Source of the DNA: Elysia marginata
Lineage: Eukaryota > Mollusca > Gastropoda > Plakobranchidae
Direction: 5' to 3'
Length of the DNA stretch: 27,654 nucleotides
NCBI GenBank assembly: GCA_019649035.1
Contig: BMAT01008843.1
Location: forward strand, 46,883-74,536
This document shows positions 1 to 8,817 of this stretch, one piece after another. The first letter of the stretch is position 1; the number at the start of each line of letters is the position of its first letter. The position numbers and the translations under genes were made by a program. Below the pieces are notes generated by a model. The model did not search any database and was not told the origin of the DNA. It saw only the letters and a list, made by a program, of their open reading frames with translations.

Positions 1-496
1 ACGCATTGAAAATAAAGAGTTCTTTTTTTCATTCGACAAAAGCAATCAACCTCTTAAATTAGAGACACTGCTGTCTATATTTTTACCCCGTAGCTTCCCC
101 AAAAAGCAAAGTTTATGATAGTCTCGCCATACTACCATTCAGGGCTTTATTTAAAATTGAGTGTTATAATATATCTTAAGTAAGTTTGTTATGAAATCTT
201 CAAAACACGCGCTCTTTTAAACTTATCATAGTTTTTTGCCTCGGTTTTAACTATGTTGATACAAGGAAATTAAAACATTGAAAGGTAATGGTGATAGGGC
301 ATTGCACCGAAGCTGTTAAGTGCGAATAGGCGAATAGTTAACAGTTCCCCGGCCCCGTCTCTTGAAATAAACAGATGAGGCAGCCACTGTGAAATCATAT
401 TGGTGAAAAGTTGTAAAAGATATGAAATTAACAGTGGAGAGAAGTAAGCTAAGTTTTAGTGGAAATGCTCGAAGTGTCTGTCCGTAGTTAGAGACC
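1..496. other. Non-coding, nothing recognised
   Basis: This stretch is AT-rich and shows no credible ORF, RNA gene or repeat. It ends where the first SINE-1 copy begins. Confidence 0.5.
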
Positions 497-765
497 GGCT
501 CTGTGGCCTAGCGGTAAGACACTCGCTCAGAGATTGGGAGGTGCGTGATTCAATCCCTGGCCGAGTCAAACTAAGGACTTTAAAATCGGTATTAGCAGCT
601 GATCCGCCTAGTGTCTGACATTATGGATTTAGTGCTAAGTCTGGTCGACCCGGTGTCAGGTTAATGTGATTGGGTGTGGTGTACGCATACGCTCTTTACA
701 TCACAGTGTGGCAGCGCGCTTTCAACTGTCCCCAGCACCGTCTCTGGTATAACTGGGACACATAA
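497..765 (+). repeat. SINE-1 copy 1 (tRNA-derived)
   Basis: The first ~72 nt are tRNA-like. They carry an A-box-like TGGCCTAGCGG and a decayed B box (GATTCAATCCC where better copies read GGTTCGATCCC). The 5' GGCTCTG can pair with the 3' CCGAGTC as an acceptor-like stem. The body that follows (CTAGTGTCTGaCATTATGGA, GTGTGGTGTACGC, CACAGTGTGGCAGC, CCGTCTCTG) is shared with the copies near 2.1, 24.0 and 26.7 kb. The 3' end is eroded: the terminal AAC-type tail is missing and I see no clear target duplication, so this looks like an old copy. It is not a functional tRNA gene, because the anticodon arm is not well formed and the unit continues into the SINE body. Confidence 0.85.
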
Positions 766-2085
766 AAGATGAAATTTAAACATGAATCAGGCGTGAAAAC
801 TGTTCAGAAGTGGTTTGAGCGTCAATGTCTAAAATTAAAAGAAAGGACTACTGAACTCCGACTCAACTTTAAAAATGCTATATCTTTAAACTAGGCTGTT
901 CGGCTTGACTCATTAGGATAGAATGCGAGACATGCTTTACCGTGATTTATCGTGATGTATCAGATATAAAAGGCTCTTTTCTATCTTCCTACAAAATAGG
1001 GCAAAGCGATTCCTGAAGTTTTCACTGATTAACTAAAGTAGCCAACGTGCTCCACCTACGAAAGGTGAAAACGAACTTCGATGAGACCAACAGATAGCTA
1101 TGACTAAGTTCAAAACTCACGCTTAAAGGTCAAAACGAAAACAAAACAAACCTTTTTTAGGTTTATATTACAAACCAAGTCCAAATGTTGATAGCTTTGA
1201 ACTGTCAATACCGAGGTCTACAGGCAGTTTTAGATCTATGTGTGGGCTAGATAAGATATTAATAAGAGCTACATCAAGATATAGCTTCGCTTTTGTTATA
1301 ATTTTGAATCAATTGACCAACAGTTCCTTTTCTTTGCGGTTTTCTTTTTGTGTTCTAGAATTCTGCTTATAAAATCGTTAGTGTTTACGTTCCATTTTAT
1401 CAAAAGGTAAACGTAAAAACTTTGCTAAATGAACCTTCTTATTCGATGCCGTATGACGGGAATCCCCGAGAAAGTGTGCGCGAAGAAATGTTATCACATG
1501 AAAATGCTAAGGACGCTATATTTTCATTTTTTTAATGGGATTTTACTTCCTTTCATTCAGAATCAGTCAGTTTAAATACTCAGCATCATCGTCCATACCA
1601 TCTTCGCCTTGCAGTATTGAGGGGAAAAAAGCGCGAAAGCACCGCCCTTCACGCGAATCTCAAATAACAATATTTCATTGTCCATGCTCTCACAATGGTA
1701 CTTGTTAGTTTAAAAGCAGTGGGTAGCCGTCTAGGAAACAGAAGGATTTTATTGGATTCAAAACGAAGTTTAGTGCAAATCGGTAAAAGGGGTTTTTCTT
1801 TTTTTTTCGGTCTGTGAAGTTCAGAGCGTAGGTCGAGTGAAAGAGCTAGAAAGTCCTCAATTTACCTGAAAAAAAAAATGCTCACACTGACTAACAAACT
1901 CATATCAAAGAAAAGACAGGAAATTATGAGACGTTGCAAGAACAAAAAAGACGCCTACCGTAAAATTTCAAGACACCGGAAGGAATTAGAAAGCAGCCGT
2001 AACAAACATTAACTGAAGAGAGCTACTAGCTCGAATGATACCATTCGTAAGGTAGGCCTTCCCAGTTCTCATTAATATTTTTCTT
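766..2085. other. Non-coding, nothing recognised
   Basis: I found no ORF with coding character on either strand and no recognisable repeat. It has scattered short A and T runs only. Confidence 0.45.
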
Positions 2086-2404
2086 TCAGTTTCTTTTGGC
2101 CGGCTGTGTGGCCTAGCGGTAAGACACTAGCTCGGAGATCGGGAGGTGCGTGGTTCGATCCCCGGACTAGTCACCCAAGGACTTATAAATTGGTATTGGC
2201 AGCTGACCCACCTAGTGTCTGGCATTATGGATTTAGTGCAAAGTCTGGTCGGTCTGGTGTCAGGAAAATGTGACTGGATGTGGTGTACGCAAGCGCTCCT
2301 AACATCACGGTGTGGCAGCACGCCTTCAATTCCCGTCTCTGATATATCCTCGAAGTTGACTGGGACGTTTAAAATCAAACAAACAAACAAATCAGTTTCT
2401 TTTG
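2086..2404 (+). repeat. SINE-1 copy 2 with 13-bp target duplication
   Basis: This is a near full-length SINE-1. The tRNA-like head has an A box TGGCCTAGCGG and an intact B box GGTTCGATCCC. The body ends in an (AAAC)n tail near 2376-2391. The element lies between perfect 13-bp direct repeats TCAGTTTCTTTTG (2086-2098 and 2392-2404), the mark of target-primed insertion by LINE machinery. The short ORFs that run through it on both strands are by-products of the repeat. Confidence 0.92.
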
Positions 2405-2793
2405 ACAATTTGGGCACTTTTTAGACTATGTGCTTTGTCGGAAAATTATATATACCCTAATTATGCATACGTTTAAAACTGCATGAGAACTTATTTTAAA
2501 AGAGCTTAACTTTTTCTTAATAAAAAAGCGCTCTTTGTTATGGGAGAAGAACTTAGAAATGCAAAGAAATATAAATCCAACTAGGTTCTATCAGATAATT
2601 ATCATATTTTACCAAAGAAACGCACTTCAATCAAAAGAAGTGAACTTTTGTCGACTTGCGTGCACCGGAAATAGTAGCCTGTTTACAAATGATCGCAAAA
2701 ACGCGAAGCGATGTAACAAAGACCGATACCCTCACGGCATGGAACACTGTGTTGTGAAGAAGGATAGGCAGGATTTTGGTTATCATGTATATC
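2405..2793. other. Non-coding, nothing recognised
   Basis: This is AT-rich spacer between SINE-1 copy 2 and the TATC array. An ORF crosses it, but its second half is only the translated microsatellite. Confidence 0.45.
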
Positions 2794-2942
2794 TCTCTAT
2801 CTTTCTTTCTTTTATTTTCTTTCTATCTATCTGTTTATCTTTCTATCTATCTATCTATCTATCTATCCATCTATCTATCCATCTATCCTTCTATACAATG
2901 TAGCCTATTCCTACCTTATGGCAGGATTTTGGCTAAAATGTA

Positions 2943-2998
<56 letters not shown>

Positions 2999-3092
2999 CA
3001 TTTATCTATCTTTCTTTATTTCTTTCTATCTATCTATCTGTCTATCTGTCTGTCTATCTATCTGTCTGTCTATCTATCTATCTGTCTATCTG

Positions 3093-3127
<35 letters not shown>

Positions 3128-3174
3128 GTCTGTCTATCTATCTGTCTGTCTATCTATCTATCTATCTATCTATT
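2794..3174 (+). repeat. TATC tetranucleotide microsatellite
   Basis: Two blocks of (TATC)n, with TGTC, TTTC and CATC variants, are separated by a short unique segment at about 2897-2937. The three overlapping ORFs rich in Ser-Ile-Tyr-Leu that cover it are translations of the repeat, not genes. Confidence 0.97.
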
Positions 3175-3422
3175 TTAAATACTGTGGAACTATGATGATA
3201 AGGAAAAAAGTCTAAATATTTTAACCTTGCTTTATAAGAGATTCTATTTACTATAGAATTTAGACAGTTACTCTCATTTTGCATCTTTAAGAGAGCCAAA
3301 TATATTGCTCTAAAAATTATCGTTGAGAAATAAAAAAAAACATAAAACAAGATTGTATTGAAATAGTTGAATGCAGTGTAGACATTTAAAGTAAAGAACC
3401 TCCCGTTTTAAAGTCACTGAGT
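3175..3422. other. Intergenic spacer downstream of the receptor gene
   Basis: This is AT-rich and lies between the microsatellite and the predicted 3' end of the minus-strand receptor transcript. I see no gene. Confidence 0.4.
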
Positions 3423-3472
3423 ACAAAACAACACACAACAAGTTATCTTTTCGTGTACGGCAAGCCTTTATT
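3423..3472 (-). promoter_or_regulatory. Poly(A) signal and GU-rich element of the GPCR gene
   Basis: On the minus strand AATAAA occupies 3472-3467, about 190 nt past the receptor stop codon. A GU-rich stretch (TTGTTGTGTGTTGTTTTGT, about 3441-3423) follows 25-45 nt later. That hexamer-then-GU spacing is the usual animal cleavage and polyadenylation arrangement. Cleavage is therefore predicted at roughly 3445-3455, giving a 3' UTR of about 200 nt (to 3660). No transcript data support this directly. Confidence 0.6.
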
Positions 3473-3660
3473 TGGATAAGGAATATTGTAAATCAGTGGT
3501 TTAAGAATAACTGAATATTTTCTAATCATTTTTGAATGATAGTGATAAGAAACCCCTTGTGTTAGACGATAAATACAAGGCTAGTATTCCAATCACAGCT
3601 AATAGAGAGCATTGGGAGCGCACTCAACCTTTTCAGAGTAATGAAGCCCAACTATTTCTT

Positions 3661-4269
3661 TTACTTCGTATCGCCTTGAGGAACCTTCCCTGAACAGAAA
3701 ACCTGCATGAATGTTTCCTTATACTTCGAGCTGAGATTAATATACACAAACATATTCATCGAGGAGGAGATGGACTGCAGGAAAAAGGTCACGCTCAGGT
3801 AGGAAAAGATAAAATTCTGGTAGTAAGGGTCGCCGAAATGGAAGTGAGGGTCGATGGTCCCCTTGATGATGATGTACACGCACGGGCTGTAGCAGATGAC
3901 GAACATGACACAGACCAGCACAACGCTCTGCGCGACCTTCGCCTCCTTCTGGGAGACGTCCTTGCCGCTGGTCTGGGCGGCGGACTCCCTCCAGCGCATG
4001 GTTTGGCGTAGCTTGACCACCAGGACGCCGGTACCCACGGTGACGATGGTGAACGAGATCAGGGATGGGACCGTGTAGAACACCAGGTAGGACAGCACGC
4101 CGTGGTGGGCGTGGTGGTCAGCGTGGCGAAGTTTGGACACGTTGGTCATCGGGGAGACGACCCACACCAGTTCCATGGTGGCGTACGGCGGGACCAGGCT
4201 TCCGAGCTCGAACATCAACACGACCATCAGGACGATCGTGACCCGAGTCGGGGTGAAGATAGACCTTAC
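3661..4269 (-). CDS. Chemosensory-like GPCR, last coding exon (TM4 to C-terminus)
   Basis: This exon encodes residues 172-373 of a class A GPCR. It begins VRSIFTPTR directly after a TAG splice acceptor (4272-4270) and joins the exon at 8818-9330 in phase 0 to restore PLK-VRSIFTP, the usual second intracellular loop of this family. In order it shows TM4 (about 180-198), a loop with an NVS sequon (N214) and a His cluster at 220-227, TM5 (about 230-256), a short third loop (KLRQTMRWRE), TM6 with CYSP in place of CWxP (297-300), loop 3 with H313 and H315, TM7 with N343-M-F-V-Y347 in place of NPxxY, then helix 8 SSKYKETFMQVFC with C363 as a possible palmitoylation site. It ends at TAA (3661-3663). 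The exon is far more GC-rich than its intron, as expected for selected coding DNA. Exact ligand class is unknown. Confidence 0.88.
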   Translation of the reverse strand, partial: VRSIFTPTRVTIVLMVVLMFELGSLVPPYATMELVWVVSPMTNVSKLRHADHHAHHGVLSYLVFYTVPSLISFTIVTVGTGVLVVKLRQTMRWRESAAQTSGKDVSQKEAKVAQSVVLVCVMFVICYSPCVYIIIKGTIDPHFHFGDPYYQNFIFSYLSVTFFLQSISSSMNMFVYINLSSKYKETFMQVFCSGKVPQGDTK

Positions 4270-4289
4270 CTAGATAGATGTGATAATAA

Positions 4290-4789
4290 GCAAGAAATAA
4301 AAAGAAGTAAAGAGTATTTTTGTGTAGCTCCTAATTTATGTATAATATAGCATATTATGCTCTATGCGCTTTACATTGGTCCCCCGACAAGCCTTACCAA
4401 CAAAAATCCCTTCTAAACTCAAAGAGGAGCAACAAATAAACATTGACAAGATCTTTCACTGCTTACAGTTGAGTTCTCCTATAAGCGTTTTCACATAGCA
4501 TAGTCCAATAATATGCTCTTAGCGCTTTACATGGGTTCCCCAACAAGCCATTGCTAACAAAATTACATTCTGAACTTACAGAGGAGCAGTAGAGAAAGCG
4601 CACCACTCTAGCATTCTGACAATATCTCTTACTGCCTACAATTGGGAACTCCTTTATCGCATAAGTGAGGCGAAGAATTGTGTGTAAATAACCTTTCTTA
4701 AGGGCTAAACGTTGGCCTGCTTAAAGCAGGACTCGAACCTCGGACCTCATACTCCGAAAGCCGAACGTCTATCACTAGACCACGACGCC
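4290..4789 (-). repeat. SINE-2 tandem dimer in the GPCR intron
   Basis: On the minus strand a tRNA-like head starts at 4789 (GGCGTCGTGGTCTAGTG A box, GGTTCGAGTCC B box, head about 4719-4789). Its body matches the copy at 12357-12692, including GGAGT…AGGCAGT, CTGCTCCTCT, GGCTTGTTGGGGAACCCATG and AGCGCT. At about 4495 the body restarts (TATAGGAGAACTC…GCAGTGAAAGATCTTG…TTGCTCCTC…GTCGGGGGACC). A second, headless unit in the same orientation therefore follows, ending in the CTTTA-type tail near 4295-4320. This makes a dimer or an internally duplicated SINE. The tail lies immediately upstream of the receptor's splice acceptor. Confidence 0.85.
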
Positions 4790-4833
4790 AAAGAATCGTT
4801 AAAATTTATTGAAAAGTTGAAAGAAAACAAGTC

Positions 4834-4944
4834 TTAGCTTAGAGTAAGCAAGATTGTATCTGTTTGATGATTAAAACAATCTCGTCGGAGGTCGCTTTTT
4901 TCTACACGGTGGTTGTTCAGGGTCGGGTTGAAGATAGATCGAAA
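4834..4944 (-). pseudogene. Relic or alternative terminal exon of the GPCR
   Basis: The minus-strand sequence around 4921-4960 repeats the boundary of the true last exon: about 28 of 37 positions match across the intron end and first codons, and the TAG acceptor (4947-4945) is kept. In the same phase it reads FRSIFNPT against VRSIFTPT in the real exon. It then diverges completely, stays open for 36 codons in total and stops at TAA (4836-4834). An AATAAA follows on the same strand at 4810-4805. The simplest reading is a partially duplicated, mostly lost receptor exon. It could instead act as an alternative 3' exon giving a receptor truncated after TM3. The pyrimidine tract is weak. Confidence 0.55.
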
Positions 4945-7081
4945 CTACACAGATGCGATAATTAGAAATATTTGAATATTGCTTTAAAACACTCAGTCAT
5001 TAATCAGACAGCATGATGAATGTCCTCTGTGATGATATTTCACACGTTTTTTAAATTGGCAACAAGTTAGAGAGAGCTATTTGAAACACTTAAGCCGAGT
5101 GATAATGTACTCAAGAAGACAGGATTTTTCAGACCAATAAACTCCTAGCGATGGAAAAATGGGACTTAAAAGTGTCAGCAGTTTTAATTTTCTTTGTCCT
5201 ACTAAAAAAAATGAATTAGCCATTGAACCTTAAAGACGACTTTGAACGACGCATACCAACTACATACACACGCAATTACAGAGTGGTTTTGTTTTAGTAT
5301 TAGTTCATATTTTAGATCCCTTGGTGAATAATTGAAGGATCCAGATTTTTCCGTACTATATTTTATTAATTAAATGATAAGCCAAGACCAAGATTAAACA
5401 GTCAATAAAAACTTAAGAAGTTTGGCATGGTGGTAATGTAAGGCTGGTACTAAGGCGTAAATCGTGTGGTTTAGGGATCATGATTAAAAAATTCATTTGT
5501 GTATAAAAATTTATATATTATCTGTAAAAATTGTAAAACTGTAATTACAAAAAAAGCAGAGCATTTTAGTCCATCTGGCTACATTGTCACTTAAAAATCT
5601 GATAGGGCAATAAACTTAAAACATGAATGATTATGATTATGTTAATGCAAGAAAAACAAAAGTCTTGTCTGGTTATACAGTGATTACTTCCCTTGAAAAG
5701 CCTTCTGATTTCAAGACCTTTGAGGAAACAAATGTTAAATATCAATGTCAAAGGGTTTCATAGATAAAATCTCTATCGACACATTAGCACGTGCGATTCT
5801 TAGGTCTTAAGTGGTAGGTTGAAAGGAACCCCAGAGAGGAGAGGAAAGGGGGGGGTTAATATGTATATGAAGATTTATCGATGAAATAAGATTATATTAT
5901 CAAAATATTAAATGCGATCTTTGTTTCAACAAACCCTTATTTATGATAAGTAATAAACATAACCAAAATATTACATGTTTGTAACTCGGAAAAAAAGTAA
6001 AATAAGATTAACCCTTAAAATAATCTTTCTTCATGCAATGATTTCTTCACAAAAAGAGAAATCACTTATTTTGAGAACTCAGGCGAACTTTGTTGAGAAA
6101 AGTTCTTTCCCCCTTCTCAGAATTTATCTCCTAGGCTACTTAACCCCTTCACTGCGTAGACAATTCATGTTTCTTTAGCCTTAAAAACAGTCAAACTGGT
6201 ATAGCCATAAGAAATCTGAGAATCGTGCTAGCGATATAGCACAATTTCTTTGCTAAAAACAAGTTAATTTTCAGTTTTACTTTAAAAAAAACCAAAACAA
6301 TTTTAATGGTAAGGCCATAGTCTACCCGGTAGTAAATAGGTTAACTATATAAGTTCAAGTCGATCAAATTCTTTCTTTTTATCGAAAGGCCAAAACGGTT
6401 GTCTTGTTTGCCTGCTTAAAAAATATTGTCAATAATAACGAGCAGCAGAGCAAAGCTGAAATTGGCCTTTTTGTACGAAATAAAAAAAAAAAGTGAACTC
6501 TGCCAGGAAATATTATATAGTTTTAACAGTTAATCTGTACTAGCGAATCATAACGCAAATGCTAAGTGAATTGCAGTGCAACACGTACTATTTTGCGATG
6601 TTATTATTTAAGGGAAGCAACCAGGGTAAATCGGGCACAAATCATCCGTCTAGTATAGGAAATGAGATTTCAACAAGAGTAGCAGAACTTTCCTGGTGTC
6701 TCTCCACTGTCTTATGAATACAGTCTTTTAAATTTATGCGACAGATTCATTTTGAAGAAAACTTTTTATTTAGCTCTTAGATTTTAAGTGCTAGATGTCA
6801 AATCGTTTATACAAGTAAGAAACTTACCAATATAAGACCCTACAATCTTGTTCTAGATTACAATAACCACTATAGTACTTTGGGGTGTTATCTTCTAGAA
6901 AAGGGATGTTACTCTTGTTTTACCTCTAATCTCATTCCGTATTGAGTTACAGTCCTTTGAATATAGAAGTTTTGCTGCAAAACAAACTAGGTTTATATAA
7001 TATGCTTTGAAATGAATAATTATTTCTCATGTAATAGAGAAAAAAGAATGAAGTTTTTTTTTTAACACTAAAAGGACATAC

Positions 7082-7285
7082 TAAGGCCGCGAACATACTG
7101 CGCCTGGTCCGTATCCAGCCAAGCAAAGCGATAATAGAGAAAATGTGGCACAGTGGGAAAAAATACCGTCTGATCATACTGGCAACTATGACCAGACGAT
7201 GGTTTTTTCCCAATGTAACCAAGTTGCTCTACTTTTTCCGTTGCTGGGCTGGACACGGACCGGGCGCAGTATGTTCGCGGCCTAA
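7082..7285. mobile_element. Foldback MITE, 198-bp near-palindrome
   Basis: The element 7085-7282 is flanked by TAA on both sides (7082-7084, 7283-7285). Its ends are perfect inverted repeats GGCCGCGAACATACTGCGCC and the complement. With few mismatches the pairing continues inward (GGTCCGTATCCAGCC against GGTCCGTGTCCAGCC, then GGGAAAAAA…CGTCTG against CGTCTGGTC…), so almost the whole element is one hairpin with its centre near 7180. There is no transposase. A 3-bp TWA target duplication fits non-autonomous PIF/Harbinger elements, but this assignment is inference. The minus-strand ORFs at 6947-7316 are artefacts of it. Confidence 0.85.
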
Positions 7286-7813
7286 ACCAAAATTCTGCCT
7301 TATGCCCGAATAACACTGGTCCCTCAGGTTCTTTATCTATATATTGAGCCGGTAAATTTAATAGTAGTTGAAAAATTTTAGTGAACCGTGTTGTCAGTAA
7401 CTTAACAATAACCCAACATTTTAAGACTGATCTGAAACGCTTCTGGCAAAAAATATCCTTGGCTTTTATTCAACGGATTTACGTATAATCATCTCTTTCA
7501 TTTTTGTCAAACTTTAATGAAAATAGTACTTATGTTAGAAAAACGGGCTTTTTTCAAAGCCTTTAAAAATAATGAACTTCTATACGACCGCACAGCAAAC
7601 AAAAGAGGTAATTTGACTACTGATTTAGAAAAGGATTAACTAGCAGAACTATTAAAAATTCCTTGGCGTATTTCACTTTTTTTTTACTTTATTTCGTACA
7701 ATAAGGTCAGTTTCAGCTTAACACTTCTACTCGTGTTCTGAAAAAATTTTCTTAGTTTAGAGAATAACTTGACTTACTTTTATAAGGCCTGCATCTATAC
7801 ATGCCCTCGCATT

Positions 7814-7982
7814 AGATTTTATGCGCTACGGGCCCGCTCAGGAAGACGAATCCCACAGTGGAGGAAACCTAAGATGGCTGACAGGCTAACGGGTCCCGTC
7901 AGCCAATCGTCTGCTGTAAAACCCACGCTACCTATGGGTGTTATTACGTCATACGTTATCGTCGTCGTCGTGTAAGGTCTCT
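7814..7982 (+). mobile_element. 169-bp TIR element, copy 1 (degenerate left end)
   Basis: It aligns along its full length with 16731-16899 (shared blocks: AAGATGGCTGA, GGCTAACGGG, GTTATT-CGTCAT, GCTACGGGCCCG against GTTATCGGCCCGA). Both span 169 bp, so few indels separate them. The right end keeps AAGGTCTCT. The left end has decayed from AGAGACCTT to TTAGATTTT-like sequence. An internal stem GGCTGAC…GTCAGCC is present. It has no coding capacity, and the ORF at 7769-7975 is incidental. Confidence 0.75.
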
Positions 7983-8817
7983 ATTATCACCGGACTGCCT
8001 ATGGATATGCAACAGTAGTTTCTCTATGACCTCACTGGTTCTTTAAAATTGTATAATTATGTTTATCTAGCTCTTCGCAAGTTTAATTCTGTTTAATTAT
8101 GTTTTATTAATAAACCTAGGCCAATACCTTAAAGGGTAGACAATACACAAAGCATGCTCCCAAATGCGCTAGATATTGAGTGCTTAACAATTATATCTCT
8201 ATGACGTTTCTTTAACTAAGGGTTACGTGACAAACGCGTTAGAACCTATTTTTTAACGCTTAGAGAAAGGGGATAAAACTGTTAATTTCTTTCCTTTGTA
8301 TTAAAGAAAAAACAATAGGTCAAATGTTACACCCTTCAAAAAAGTAGGCCGAAGAACACTTTTAAACAAAATAGTTTCGCCCGCTTTTTGTTGAAGTTTG
8401 TAGAATTCATGTTAGATAAAGATATAACAAATTTGATGTAAATTTTCTAGACTTAGAGCTAGATATAAGTAATATCTTGATCAAGAGTGTGTATTAGGAA
8501 TAGACTGAGCTTAGGATTCATACACCATTTTCCTATTTGTGAAGACCACCTTTTCCCTATTATCTCAGAAGATCAGAAACGCGGGCGCTGTACAGTTTTA
8601 GGAAGGATTTTACTCTCTCAAAAGTTTGTATGGAGAAGAACACATAATATATGGTTTCGACCGCGTAATACAAACATCGTGATCATATGAAAGAAAAACT
8701 GTAATTGAAAGAGAAGCTGAAAATAGTTTCCTATCCTCAAAACCCCTCAAGTTTCCAAAATTGTCAAAGTTTTACATGAAACCCTTGTCCTTACTCAAGC
8801 ATACATCAATAACAAAC

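Larger units (their letters stand above)
4270..8817 (-). other. GPCR intron (phase 0, 4548 bp)
   Basis: The donor reads AAG|GTTTGT on the minus strand at 8818/8817 and the acceptor reads CATCTATCTAG at 4270. It contains the SINE-2 dimer (4290-4789), an exon relic (4834-4944), a foldback element (7082-7285) and a TIR element (7814-7982). The remaining stretches, 4945-7081, 7286-7813 and 7983-8817, are AT-rich. I see no gene in them. Confidence 0.85.

Noticed and set aside
2535..3195. Overlapping ORFs rich in Tyr, Leu, Ser and Ile
   Set aside because: They are translations of the TATC microsatellite and its flank.
4719..4789. A genuine tRNA gene (also the heads at 497, 2102, 12357, 23971, 26685, 11160 and 23236)
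   Set aside because: Each head continues into a shared SINE body, anticodon arms are imperfect, and several have target duplications.
7769..7975. A 68-residue ORF resembling one at 16738-16965
   Set aside because: The similarity is due to the shared 169-bp TIR element. The reading frame is not preserved over the full length and no start is conserved.
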